From Methylocystaceae bacterium (GTDB lineage: Bacteria; Pseudomonadota; Alphaproteobacteria; Rhizobiales; Beijerinckiaceae): a stretch of 7,417 nt of DNA. The DNA is taken from positions 1-7,417 of the forward strand of contig PLZT01000698.1 in NCBI GenBank assembly GCA_003152255.1. The letters run 5' to 3'. Both the position numbers and the translations under genes were made by a program. Numbering within the stretch: position 1 is the stretch's first letter; each line of letters starts with the position of its first letter. Below, in pieces: positions 1 through 6,345 of this stretch. The notes beneath the pieces were generated by a model, which did no database searches, was not told the origin of the DNA, and saw nothing but the letters and a program-made list of their open reading frames with translations.

Positions 1-1
1 G

Positions 2-340
2 CGTCGCCTCAAGAAGGGCGCGACGACCGCGAAGGCCGAGGCGAAACAGGTCGCGAAAGCCGACGCCAAGGCCCCGGCGAAGGTCGCGATAAAGGCCGCC
101 GCGAATGCCGAGCCCAAGGCCGCGCCCAAGGCCCCGGCGAAGGTGGCCGCGAGCGCCGAACCCAAGGCCGCCGTGACCGTCGAACCCAAGGCCGCCGTGA
201 CCGCCGAACCCAAGACCGCCGAACCGAAGGCCGCCGAACCGAAGGCCGCGGCCGATTCGACCGAGCCGAAGCCCGCTCTCGCCCTGGCGGCCAAACCGGC
301 GCATAAGCCCTCGCAGAAACCGGCGCGCAAAGCCGCTTAA
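2..340 (+). CDS. C-terminal Ala/Lys/Pro/Glu-rich tail of an unidentified protein (5' end outside window)
   Basis: The reading frame is open from the left edge to a TAA at 338-340, giving 112 visible residues with no start in view. The first residues are RRLKKG, possibly the end of a folded or RNA-binding domain. Everything after is low complexity: mostly Ala, Lys, Pro and Glu, with few aromatic or other bulky hydrophobic residues, so it should be disordered and is net basic. It contains EPKAA-type repeats (158-277) and a duplicated KAPAKVA block. An ATG-less frame with this composition could be spurious in GC-rich DNA, but the regular in-frame EPK periodicity and a strong terminator 34 nt after the stop support a real gene end. 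Histone H1-like or AlgP-like proteins and pseudouridine synthases with basic tails have comparable C-termini. I cannot identify the protein without its N-terminal part. Confidence 0.6.
   Translation, partial: RRLKKGATTAKAEAKQVAKADAKAPAKVAIKAAANAEPKAAPKAPAKVAASAEPKAAVTVEPKAAVTAEPKTAEPKAAEPKAAADSTEPKPALALAAKPAHKPSQKPARKAA
68..277 (+). repeat. In-frame degenerate tandem repeats encoding EPKAA units
   Basis: Two 24-nt units (158-181 and 182-205) encode EPKAAVTV and EPKAAVTA. They are followed by 15-nt units at 206-220 (EPKTA), 221-235 (EPKAA) and 236-250 (EPKAA), and a further EPKPA at 263-277. Upstream, the block encoding KAPAKVA occurs at 68-88 and again at 128-148, a 60-nt spacing with nearly identical DNA. 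All units are multiples of three, so gain or loss of copies keeps the frame. The repeats are probably slippage-prone protein-coding repeats; nothing suggests a CRISPR or an operator array. Confidence 0.75.
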
Positions 341-373
341 CCCGTGGGGTGGCGAAGGGTTGGTCCGGCAAGA

Positions 374-418
374 AGGACGAGCGAAGCGGCGTCGCGACCG
401 TTTCCTCGTCCTATTTTT
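374..418 (+). terminator. Rho-independent terminator of the repeat-tail gene
   Basis: The outer stem AGGACGAG (374-381) pairs perfectly with CTCGTCCT (405-412). After one bulged C (382), GAAGCGG (383-389) pairs with CCGTTTC (398-404) with a single G-U pair, leaving an 8-nt loop at 390-397. The 15-bp stem is followed by A and then five T (414-418). This is a good intrinsic terminator by structure. It separates the upstream gene from the ccm operon, so ccmI must have its own promoter in 419-512. Confidence 0.75.
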
Positions 419-512
419 CCCGGGCGGACGCCGATTGCTTTGATATCCGCGCTTTCGCGCCAATGTCACGCGGCGCTTCCAAACACCGGCGCAACCCTCT
501 AAACAACCCAGC

Positions 513-1655
513 ATGATCTGGCTCATCTTCGTCTTTCTCACCGGCGCCGCCGTGCTGGCCGTGCTCGCGCCGCTCGCCGCCAAAAGCGGCTCCGCGAACG
601 ACGCGGCGACCGACAAGGCGTTTTTTGGCGAGCAACTGGCCGAAATCGAGCGCGAACGCGCCGAGGGCCTGCTCGATCCGGCCGACGCCGAGGGCGCGCG
701 GGTGGAAGCGGCTCGCCGGCTGCTGCGCGCCAGCGAAACCGACGGCGCGACCGCCCAGCCTTCCAACCGCAAGACGCGGGTCGTCGCGGCTCTCGCGACG
801 CTGCTGCTCGTGCCGGCGCTCGCCATTTTGCTATATCTTTCCGTCGGCGCCGCCGGCCTGCCGGATATGCCGCTCGCCGCGCGGCTCGCGGCGACGCCGC
901 CTCACGCGGACCTCTCCGCCGCCGTCGCCCAAATCGAGGCGCACCTCGCCGAGCATCCCGACGATGGGCGCGGCTTTGAAGTGGTCGCGCCTTTTTATCT
1001 GCGCAATGGCCGCTATGACGACGCCATACATGCCTATGTCGAGGCGCTGCGCCTGCTCGGGACGACCCCGACCCGTTACGCCGCTCTGGGCGAGGCCTAT
1101 GTCATGGCGGCCCAAGGGGAGGTGACGCCGGACGCCCGCCGCGTTTTCGACGCCGCGCTGGCGTTGGACGAGACGCATCCGATGTCGCGCTATTATCTCG
1201 CCTTGGCCGCCGCGCAGGACGGCGATACGGCCAAGGCGGACGAGTTGTGGTCGAAACTGCTCGCCGACGCGCCCACCGACGCCGGCTACCGCGACCTCGT
1301 GCGCGCGCAGATCGAAAAGCTGAGAGGCGAGGCCGGTCAAAGCGCGCCATCCGGCGAAGCCGGCAAGTCGAGCGGCGAAGGTCCGGCCAGCGAACAAGGC
1401 AAGGCCGTCGCCGCGATGCCCATGGCCGATCAGCAGGCCTTCATCCGCTCCATGGTGGATCGCTTGGCGGGGCGGCTGGCGCAAAACGGCGACGATGTTG
1501 AGGGTTGGCTCAAATTGCTTCGCGCCTATGGCGCGCTGTCGGAGCCGGAAAAGGCCAAAGCCGCGCTCAAGGACGCAAGCAAGGCGCTCGCGGGCAAACC
1601 CGCCGACCTAGCGCGCGTCGAGGCGCTGGCGGCCGAACTGAATATCGAGAGGTAG
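513..1655 (+). CDS. ccmI: CcmI (CycH), cytochrome c maturation scaffold / apocytochrome c chaperone
   Basis: Predicted 380-aa inner-membrane protein of cytochrome c maturation system I. It binds the C-terminus of apocytochrome c and presents it to CcmF/CcmH. Membrane segment 1 is at about residues 1-20. A charged cytoplasmic region with the family-typical [14 protein letters not shown] pattern is at 41-54. Membrane segment 2 is at about 90-109. The periplasmic part carries TPR-like helices at about 150-270 (for example the stretch with [10 protein letters not shown]). A Gly/Ser/Glu linker is at about 272-296, followed by a C-terminal helical domain. The length fits alphaproteobacterial CcmI. 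It is first in the ccmIEFH cluster, 7 nt before ccmE. The ATG at 513 places the first membrane helix at the N-terminus as expected, although no clear Shine-Dalgarno sequence precedes it. No catalytic residues are expected in this family. Assignment rests on topology, the cytoplasmic motif and gene order. Confidence 0.93.
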   Translation: MIWLIFVFLTGAAVLAVLAPLAAKSGSANDAATDKAFFGEQLAEIERERAEGLLDPADAEGARVEAARRLLRASETDGATAQPSNRKTRVVAALATLLLVPALAILLYLSVGAAGLPDMPLAARLAATPPHADLSAAVAQIEAHLAEHPDDGRGFEVVAPFYLRNGRYDDAIHAYVEALRLLGTTPTRYAALGEAYVMAAQGEVTPDARRVFDAALALDETHPMSRYYLALAAAQDGDTAKADELWSKLLADAPTDAGYRDLVRAQIEKLRGEAGQSAPSGEAGKSSGEGPASEQGKAVAAMPMADQQAFIRSMVDRLAGRLAQNGDDVEGWLKLLRAYGALSEPEKAKAALKDASKALAGKPADLARVEALAAELNIER

Positions 1656-1662
1656 CGGGAGC

Positions 1663-2103
1663 ATGACGCGCAAGGCGAAGCGGTTGACGCTGATTTTCGG
1701 CGCGCTGGCGGTTTTGGGCTTGGCGGCGGGCCTCATCATGTTCGCGCTGCGGGACAATATCGTCTTCTTCTACACGCCGACCCAGCTCGCCGAAAAACAC
1801 CCGGCGACGGGCGCGCGCCTGCGGATCGGCGGACTGGTGAAACAGGGTTCGCTGGTCAAGGGCGAGAGCCGCGATGTGAGCTTCGTCATCACGGATAATG
1901 AGAAGGAGCTCGCGACCACATACACCGGCCTGCTGCCCGACCTCTTCCGCGAAGGCCAGGGCGTCGTCGCCGATGGCGTGCTCGCAAGCGACGGCAAATT
2001 TCGCGCCGACAGCGTGCTCGCGAAGCACGACGAGCGCTACATGCCGCGCGATGTCGCGGAAGCATTGAAGAAACAGGGCGTGTGGCAGGGCGACAAGAAA
2101 TGA
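1663..2103 (+). CDS. ccmE: CcmE (CycJ), periplasmic heme chaperone
   Basis: Predicted 146-aa CcmE. It binds heme covalently through a histidine, receives it from the CcmABCD release complex, and passes it to CcmF. An N-terminal membrane anchor spans about residues 8-30 after a basic MTRKAKR start. The conserved YTPTQL segment follows at 37-42, then the beta-barrel (OB-fold) domain with RIGGLVK at 54-60. The signature [10 protein letters not shown] contains the heme-attachment His122 and the heme-coordinating Tyr126. The residue is His, so this is the canonical HXXXY type and not the archaeal CXXXY type. The length is close to other alphaproteobacterial CcmE proteins. The start ATG follows the ccmI stop by 7 nt, with AGAGG (1648-1652) overlapping the end of ccmI as the likely ribosome binding site. 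Co-transcription with ccmI and ccmF is very likely. Confidence 0.97.
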   Translation: MTRKAKRLTLIFGALAVLGLAAGLIMFALRDNIVFFYTPTQLAEKHPATGARLRIGGLVKQGSLVKGESRDVSFVITDNEKELATTYTGLLPDLFREGQGVVADGVLASDGKFRADSVLAKHDERYMPRDVAEALKKQGVWQGDKK

Positions 2104-2110
2104 GGCGCAC

Positions 2111-4087
2111 ATGATCGTCGAAACTGGACACTTCGCCCTCATTCTCGCGTTCGCGCTGGCGCTGGCGCAAGCCGTCATCCCCTTCGCCGGCGCGAGGCTT
2201 GGCGATGGCGCGCTGATGCGGGTCGCGCGCCCAACCGCCCTCATGCAATTTCTTCTCGTCGCGCTCGCCTATGGGGGGCTGACCTATGCGCATGTCGTCT
2301 CGGATTTCTCGCTCGTCAACGTCATCGAGAACTCCCATTCGAGCAAGCCGCTGATCTATAAAATCTCGGGCGTCTGGGGCAATCACGAAGGCTCGATGCT
2401 GCTGTGGGTGCTGGTGCTGTCGCTTTGCGGCGCGCTGATCGCGCTGTTCTCGTCGGCCATGCCGGCCAAGCTGCGCGCCGACACGCTCAGCGTGCAGGGA
2501 CTTCTCGGCGCGGCTTTTCTGCTGTTCATTCTGCTCACGTCAAATCCGTTCGCGCGCGTGTCGCCCGCGCCCTGGCAGGGCCGTGACCTCAATCCGATTC
2601 TGCAGGACCCTGGCCTCGCGATCCATCCGCCGCTGCTTTATCTGGGCTATGTCGGCTTCTCCATCGTATTCTCCTTCGCCGCCGCCGCCTTGATCGGCGG
2701 CCGCATCGACGCCGCCTGGGCGCGCTTCGCGCGGCCCTGGACGCTGTTCGCCTGGATCAGCCTCACGCTCGGCATCGCCATGGGTTCTTACTGGGCCTAT
2801 TACACGCTGGGCTGGGGCGGCTTCTGGTTCTGGGATCCGGTCGAAAACGCGTCGCTAATGCCCTGGATCGCCGGCACGGCGCTGCTGCACAGCGCGGCGG
2901 TGATGGAGAAGCGCGAGGCGTTGAAGGTCTGGACGATCTTCCTGTCGATCCTCGCCTTTTCGCTCTCGCTGCTTGGCACGTTTCTGGTGCGCTCGGGCGT
3001 GCTCACCTCGGTTCACGCCTTCGCCAACGATCCCGAACGCGGCGTGTTCATTCTGGCGATTCTGGTGTTCTTCATCGGCGGAGCGCTGGCGCTGTTCGCG
3101 CTGCGGGCCGGCGCCTTGCCGGTCGGCGGGCTGTTCGCGCCGATTTCGCGCGAGGGCGCGCTGGTCTTGAACAATCTTCTGCTCACCACCTGCTGCGCCA
3201 CGGTCGTCATCGGCACGCTTTATCCGCTGGCGCTGGAGGCGATCACCGGCGAAAAAATTTCGGTCGGCGCGCCTTTCTTCAATACGGTGCTGATCCCAAT
3301 CGCGCTGCCGCTGGCCCTGCTGATGCCGATCGGCCAGATGCTGGCCTGGAAGCGCGGCGACCTTTCCGCGGCGTTGGCGCGGCTGCGCGTCGCCTTCGTC
3401 ATCGGCGTGGCGGCTCTTGCGGCCTTCGGCGCGCTGCAGGGCGCGCCCTATCTTTCGGTCGCGGCCGCCGCCGTCGCGGTCTATCTCGTCGTCGGCTCGT
3501 TGAGCGATCTCGCGCAGCGCGCGAACGCCCGCGCCGCCGGTCCGCGCGCCGCGCTCGCGCGTCTCCTTGGTCTGCCGTTGTCGGTGTTTGGAACCGCCTT
3601 CGCCCACGCCGGCATGGGGCTGACGCTGCTTGGCCTCGCCGCGACCGGCTGGGGCGTCGAAAACATCACGACGATGCGCGTCGGCGATTATGCCGATGTC
3701 GGTCCCTATAAAATCGTCCTTGAAGAAATGGCCGCGCGGGCGGGTCCGAACTATTCCGAATCGTACGCTGTCATGGCGGTGCGCTCCAACGGCCAGACCG
3801 TCGCGCGGATCGAGCCGGCCAAGCGCTTTTATCCCGCCCGCAAGACGGCGCGCACCGAGGCCGGCATCGTGACTTTGGGGCTCGGCCAAGTCTATGCGGC
3901 GCTGGGCGAGGGACACGATAACGGAAGCATCGACGCGCGAATTTATTACAAGCCGCTAGTGACGCTGATCTGGATCGGCGCCTTGGTCATGGCGCTCGGC
4001 GGCGCCTTCTCGCTCGCCGACCGTCGTCTGCGCATCGGCGTCGCGCGCCGCGCGGCGGTCCCTGCCCTGCCCCAGGCCGCCGAATGA
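2111..4087 (+). CDS. ccmF: CcmF (CycK), heme lyase core subunit of cytochrome c maturation
   Basis: Predicted 658-aa polytopic inner-membrane protein. It takes heme from CcmE and, with CcmH and CcmI, ligates it to reduced apocytochrome c. The heme-handling tryptophan-rich WWD signature WGGFWFWDPVEN is at residues 235-246. Four histidines match those conserved in the family by context: His172 (in IHPPLLYLG), His260 (in LLHSAA), His302 (in TSVHAFA) and His499 (in FAHAGMG). Family knowledge assigns two of these to a structural heme b and two to the WWD-domain heme. Many hydrophobic segments run along the whole chain, and a soluble periplasmic domain lies at about 520-615 before the last helix. 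The length agrees with known CcmF (about 650 aa). The start lies 7 nt after the ccmE stop, with GAGG (2102-2105) as the likely ribosome binding site. No key residue is missing. Confidence 0.98.
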   Translation: MIVETGHFALILAFALALAQAVIPFAGARLGDGALMRVARPTALMQFLLVALAYGGLTYAHVVSDFSLVNVIENSHSSKPLIYKISGVWGNHEGSMLLWVLVLSLCGALIALFSSAMPAKLRADTLSVQGLLGAAFLLFILLTSNPFARVSPAPWQGRDLNPILQDPGLAIHPPLLYLGYVGFSIVFSFAAAALIGGRIDAAWARFARPWTLFAWISLTLGIAMGSYWAYYTLGWGGFWFWDPVENASLMPWIAGTALLHSAAVMEKREALKVWTIFLSILAFSLSLLGTFLVRSGVLTSVHAFANDPERGVFILAILVFFIGGALALFALRAGALPVGGLFAPISREGALVLNNLLLTTCCATVVIGTLYPLALEAITGEKISVGAPFFNTVLIPIALPLALLMPIGQMLAWKRGDLSAALARLRVAFVIGVAALAAFGALQGAPYLSVAAAAVAVYLVVGSLSDLAQRANARAAGPRAALARLLGLPLSVFGTAFAHAGMGLTLLGLAATGWGVENITTMRVGDYADVGPYKIVLEEMAARAGPNYSESYAVMAVRSNGQTVARIEPAKRFYPARKTARTEAGIVTLGLGQVYAALGEGHDNGSIDARIYYKPLVTLIWIGALVMALGGAFSLADRRLRIGVARRAAVPALPQAAE

Positions 4088-4560
4088 AGCGCGCGCTCAA
4101 AATTCTCGCCCTCGCGGCGGCGCTGCTGGCGCCTTTGGGCGCTCAAGCGGTCGAACCCAGCGAAAAGCTCGCCGATCCCGCCCAGGAGGCGCGGGCCCGC
4201 GCCATCGCCACCGAATTGCGCTGCCTCGTCTGCCAAAACCAGTCGATCGACGATTCCGACGCGCCGCTGGCCAAGGATCTTCGAATGCTGCTGCGCGAGC
4301 AAATTAGGAAGGGCGCGAGCGACAAGGAGGCGCGCGACTACATCGTCGCGCGCTACGGCGAATTCGTGCTGCTGCGCCCGCCGTTTAAGCCCGAGACCCT
4401 GCTTCTGTGGGGCGCGCCGCTGATCGCGCTCGCCGGCGGCGCCCTCGCGCTGTGGGCCGCCTACCGACGCCGAAGGGTCGTTGCGGCGCCGGCGGCGTTG
4501 AGCGAGGCGGAACGGGCGAAACTGCGGGCGTTGGGAGTTGAGGGGCCGGACGAGGGGTGA
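4084..4560 (+). CDS. ccmH: CcmH (CycL), thiol oxidoreductase of the heme ligation complex
   Basis: Predicted 158-aa membrane-anchored periplasmic protein that helps keep the CXXCH cysteines of apocytochrome c reduced for heme attachment. A signal peptide is visible (basic MKR, hydrophobic core, likely cut after AQA at residues 20-22). The active-site motif LRCLVC is at 45-50 (Cys47 and Cys50), followed by the family-typical QNQSIDDSDAPLAKDLR. The RYGEFVLLRPP segment precedes a C-terminal membrane helix at about 106-127, then a short basic cytoplasmic tail. This is the short, single-domain CcmH; the CcmI-like extension of E. coli CcmH is a separate gene here (ccmI). Its ATG overlaps the ccmF stop (ATGA at 4084-4087), indicating translational coupling. 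No strong ribosome binding site is seen. It is the last gene of the operon proper. Confidence 0.97.
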   Translation: MKRALKILALAAALLAPLGAQAVEPSEKLADPAQEARARAIATELRCLVCQNQSIDDSDAPLAKDLRMLLREQIRKGASDKEARDYIVARYGEFVLLRPPFKPETLLLWGAPLIALAGGALALWAAYRRRRVVAAPAALSEAERAKLRALGVEGPDEG

Positions 4561-4625
4561 GGTTTGGCGTGGAACGATCCTGCGTTTCCCCTGTTGAACT
4601 ATCCGGCTTTGTGCTAGGAAAAGCC

Positions 4626-4886
4626 ATGCCGATCACGCTCACGCCCGAACAAGAGACTTGGCTGCGAGCCCATGTCGCGGCCGGCGATTTCGCCTCGGTC
4701 GAGGACGCCGCGCGCCAACTCATCGACGAGCGCATCGCCGAGCGCGCAGCTGAAGACGATGAGGATATGGCGTGGGCGAAGCCCTTGGTGGACGAAGCAC
4801 GCGACGCGGTAGCGCGTGGCGAGTTCGTCTCCCTCGATGAACACAAGGCGCATATCGCGGCGCTTCTCGAGTCTCTCAAGGCGTAA
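4626..4886 (+). CDS. ParD-like (CopG/RHH type) antitoxin
   Basis: Predicted 86-aa antitoxin of a type II toxin-antitoxin pair. The N-terminus begins with a short beta-strand-like ITLTPEQ, then helices (about residues 9-18 and 24-40) with the FASVEDAARQLIDERI pattern. This is typical of ribbon-helix-helix ParD antitoxins that dimerise and bind their own promoter. The acidic middle and the C-terminal VARGEFVSLDEHKAHIA stretch resemble the toxin-wrapping tail of this family. ATG 4626 is chosen because TAGGAA (4615-4620) gives a Shine-Dalgarno at proper distance and because the family begins at ITLTP. An in-frame GTG at 4557, overlapping the ccmH stop, would add 23 residues with no family resemblance. 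The stop TAA overlaps the toxin ATG by one base. If neither upstream promoter is active, it would depend on readthrough from ccmH, 65 nt away. Confidence 0.85.
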   Translation: MPITLTPEQETWLRAHVAAGDFASVEDAARQLIDERIAERAAEDDEDMAWAKPLVDEARDAVARGEFVSLDEHKAHIAALLESLKA

Positions 4887-5194
4887 TGTCGCGTCTCATC
4901 GTCTCCCTGAAGGCCCGGGCCGACACGAGCGATATTATCAAGGATCTGGCGAACAAAGCCGGTTACGGCGTCGCCGCCGCTTACGCCGCGTTTTTCGCAA
5001 GGGTCAATGAACGATTGGCGGAGTTTCCCGACAGCGGCGCGCGGCGCCCTGTCCTTGGGCCGCGCGTGCGCATTTGTGTCGTTTCGCCGTACGTCGTTAT
5101 TTACGAACACATGGAAGCCGACGACATTGTTATGGTTTTGCGCATCGTTCACGGACGTCGCAAAATCCGACGAAAATTTCTGAGGGAATCGTGA
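4886..5194 (+). CDS. RelE/ParE-family toxin
   Basis: Predicted 102-aa small basic toxin. ParE members poison DNA gyrase; RelE members cleave mRNA on the ribosome. The N-terminal strand LIVSLKARADTSDII, two helices (about 14-48, containing AAAYAAFFARVNERLAEFPDSG), and the beta-sheet core with SPYVVIY (67-73) and RIVHGRRKI (86-94) are the usual pattern of ParE-like proteins. The RIVHGRR ending and the ParD-like partner favour ParE over RelE, and the length is normal. The ATG is inside TAATG (4884-4888), overlapping the antitoxin stop, with AAGG at 4878-4881 as ribosome binding site, so translation is coupled and the antitoxin is made first. The protein appears intact, with no frameshift or lost core motif, so it may be active. 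The actual target cannot be read from sequence. Confidence 0.87.
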   Translation: MSRLIVSLKARADTSDIIKDLANKAGYGVAAAYAAFFARVNERLAEFPDSGARRPVLGPRVRICVVSPYVVIYEHMEADDIVMVLRIVHGRRKIRRKFLRES

Positions 5195-5269
5195 GCGGAC
5201 CGTAGCCGCGGCCATGCGCTGGACCATCCACCGCCGGCGCGAATTATTCTTGAATGGCGTCGACGAGGC

Positions 5270-5299
5270 CGGGATGAAAGAATTCGCTTCGTCCCGTTT
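5270..5299 (+). terminator. Possible weak terminator hairpin after the toxin gene
   Basis: CGGGATGAA (5270-5278) pairs with TTCGTCCCG (5288-5296), with one T-G wobble and a 9-nt loop. Three T follow directly, and a stretch of five T appears 10 nt later (5310-5314). The stem is moderate and the T-run displaced, so it is only a candidate. It would end transcripts from the ccm/toxin-antitoxin unit before the hydrolase gene. Confidence 0.3.
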
Positions 5300-5390
5300 C
5301 ATGGATTCGTTTTTAGCATGGAAGCAACGTCCGTTTCCACAGCGCGGCATCGCGGCCCGCCAGCGCCGCGCGGGCGTTCGGGTTCTCCGC

Positions 5391-5419
5391 AATTCGATTT
5401 CATCCAATTCATGTATAAG
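5391..5419 (+). promoter_or_regulatory. Candidate promoter of the hydrolase-acuI unit
   Basis: A -10-like TATAAG is at 5414-5419, 32 nt before the hydrolase ATG, in an otherwise GC-rich region. The position 17 nt further upstream (5391-5396, AATTCG) matches the -35 consensus poorly. A short leader would result. The evidence is one hexamer in the right place, so this is tentative. Confidence 0.25.
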
Positions 5420-5451
5420 ACGCATGCCTCCCACCCCAACCCTGGCCCCAC

Positions 5452-6333
5452 ATGTCCGACCCAATCGACTTCCTCCCCGGTTTCGCCTCGCACTGGATCG
5501 ACACCGACGCCGGCCGGATTTTCGCCCGCTCGCATGGCGCGGGGCCGCCGGTGCTGCTGCTTCATGGCTTTGGCGAGACCAATATCGCCTGGCGCAAAAT
5601 CGCGCCGGCGCTGGCGCGGCGCTTCACCGTCGTCGCGATGGATTTGCGCGGCTATGGCTGGTCGGCGGCGCCGGATAGCAAGAACGGCGAGGCCTATACA
5701 AAACGCCAGATGGCCGCCGACGCCGTGAAAGTGATGGAAAATCTTGGGCACATTCAATTCGCGTTGGTCGGCCATGATCGCGGCGCGCGCGTCGGGTTGC
5801 GGCTGGCGCTCGATCACCCGGGGCGGCTGACCAAGCTCGTCCTGCTCGACATCGCGCCGCTGGAGGAAGGCATTGGCGACGCCAATCTGCAACGGATCGG
5901 CCGCGCGAAATTTCTGAGCTTCGAGGCGCCGCGTCCCGAAAACCTGATTGCGCTCGATCCCGTAGGCTTTCTAAACGACGCGCTGCAAAGCGGGACCAAA
6001 TCGAAGACGCTGAACATTTTCGGCGAGGCGGCGCGCGCGGCCTACGCCCAAGCCTTCAACGATCCGACGCGCATCCACGCCTTTTGCGAGGATTTTCGCG
6101 CCGGCGACGGCGCCGACAAGGAGCAGCTCTTGGCCGACAAGGCCAGCGGCAAAAAGATCATCGTCCCGACGCTGGTTCTCTGGAGCGCCGCGCATTTTCC
6201 GCAAACGCCGTCGCTGCTGGAAATCTGGCGCGAGTGGGCGGACGATGTGCGCGGAGAGGCGATCGACAGCGGCCATTATCTCGCCGACGAAGCGCCGGAA
6301 GCGGTGCTGAAGGCGCTGGACGCGTTTTTGTAA
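5452..6333 (+). CDS. Alpha/beta-hydrolase, fluoroacetate-dehalogenase-like but with altered halide pocket
   Basis: Predicted 293-aa cytosolic alpha/beta-hydrolase. Oxyanion-hole motif LLLHGFGET is at about residues 36-44. The nucleophile elbow GHDRGAR is at 107-113, with Asp109 as nucleophile and Arg110 and Arg113. The acid Asp133 is in LLDIAP, and His275 is in SGHYLADEAPE. The N-terminus, the RGYGWS stretch and the PENL/CED-RAG cap-domain anchors closely resemble fluoroacetate dehalogenase (FAcD), which hydrolyses haloacetates to glycolate through an aspartyl ester. Aligned from memory to Rhodopseudomonas palustris FAcD, the halide-binding residues are replaced: His155 and Trp156 by Arg151 and Ala152, Trp185 by Gly181, Tyr219 by Phe215. 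Names such as haloacetate dehalogenase or epoxide hydrolase are therefore unsafe. ATG 5452 is chosen because the N-terminus aligns from residue 1; no Shine-Dalgarno is seen in the C-rich leader. It is followed 12 nt later by the acuI-like gene. Confidence 0.88.
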   Translation: MSDPIDFLPGFASHWIDTDAGRIFARSHGAGPPVLLLHGFGETNIAWRKIAPALARRFTVVAMDLRGYGWSAAPDSKNGEAYTKRQMAADAVKVMENLGHIQFALVGHDRGARVGLRLALDHPGRLTKLVLLDIAPLEEGIGDANLQRIGRAKFLSFEAPRPENLIALDPVGFLNDALQSGTKSKTLNIFGEAARAAYAQAFNDPTRIHAFCEDFRAGDGADKEQLLADKASGKKIIVPTLVLWSAAHFPQTPSLLEIWREWADDVRGEAIDSGHYLADEAPEAVLKALDAFL

Positions 6334-6338
6334 AGGAG
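6333..6338 (+). promoter_or_regulatory. Ribosome binding site of the acuI-like gene
   Basis: AAGGAG overlaps the last base of the hydrolase TAA stop and sits 7 nt before ATG 6346. It is the best Shine-Dalgarno in the window. It fixes the start of the reductase and supports co-transcription with the hydrolase. Confidence 0.8.
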
Positions 6339-6345
6339 TCGGCGC

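Larger units (their letters stand above)
5195..5451. other. Intergenic spacer between toxin-antitoxin pair and hydrolase gene
   Basis: These 257 nt have no convincing gene on either strand. The open frame on + from ATG 5214 runs into the hydrolase gene out of frame and its residues resemble no family I know. The spacer carries a weak hairpin (5270-5296) and a candidate -10 element (5414-5419). Around 5240-5320 it is visibly less GC-rich than the flanking genes, as expected of non-coding DNA. Confidence 0.6.

Noticed and set aside
68..277. Repeats at the left edge as a CRISPR array or operator array
   Set aside because: Units are short, degenerate, directly adjoining and all multiples of three within an open frame, so they are coding repeats.
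435..466. Promoter for ccmI (TTGCTT 435-440 with CAATGT 461-466)
   Set aside because: Spacing is 20 nt and the -10 match is poor; too weak to list as a feature.
2855..3916. Long - strand open frame antisense to ccmF
   Set aside because: Extremely rich in Arg, Gln and Asp, as expected from the complement of a GC-biased membrane-protein gene; ccmF is certain.
4571..4589. Imperfect inverted repeat (GGAACG ... CGTTTCC) upstream of the antitoxin as its operator
   Set aside because: The arms are short and need a one-base bulge; autoregulation is typical of the family but this site is not supported.
4385..5464. Long - strand open frame of 359 codons across the toxin-antitoxin pair and spacer
   Set aside because: It lies antisense to ccmH, antitoxin and toxin, and has the Arg/Ser/Pro-rich composition of a GC-rich antisense shadow, with no recognisable motif.
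5214..5678. Open + frame of 154 codons in the spacer, running into the hydrolase gene
   Set aside because: It overlaps the well-supported hydrolase start by more than 200 nt in another frame, is very Arg-rich in its second half, and its residues fit no family I know.
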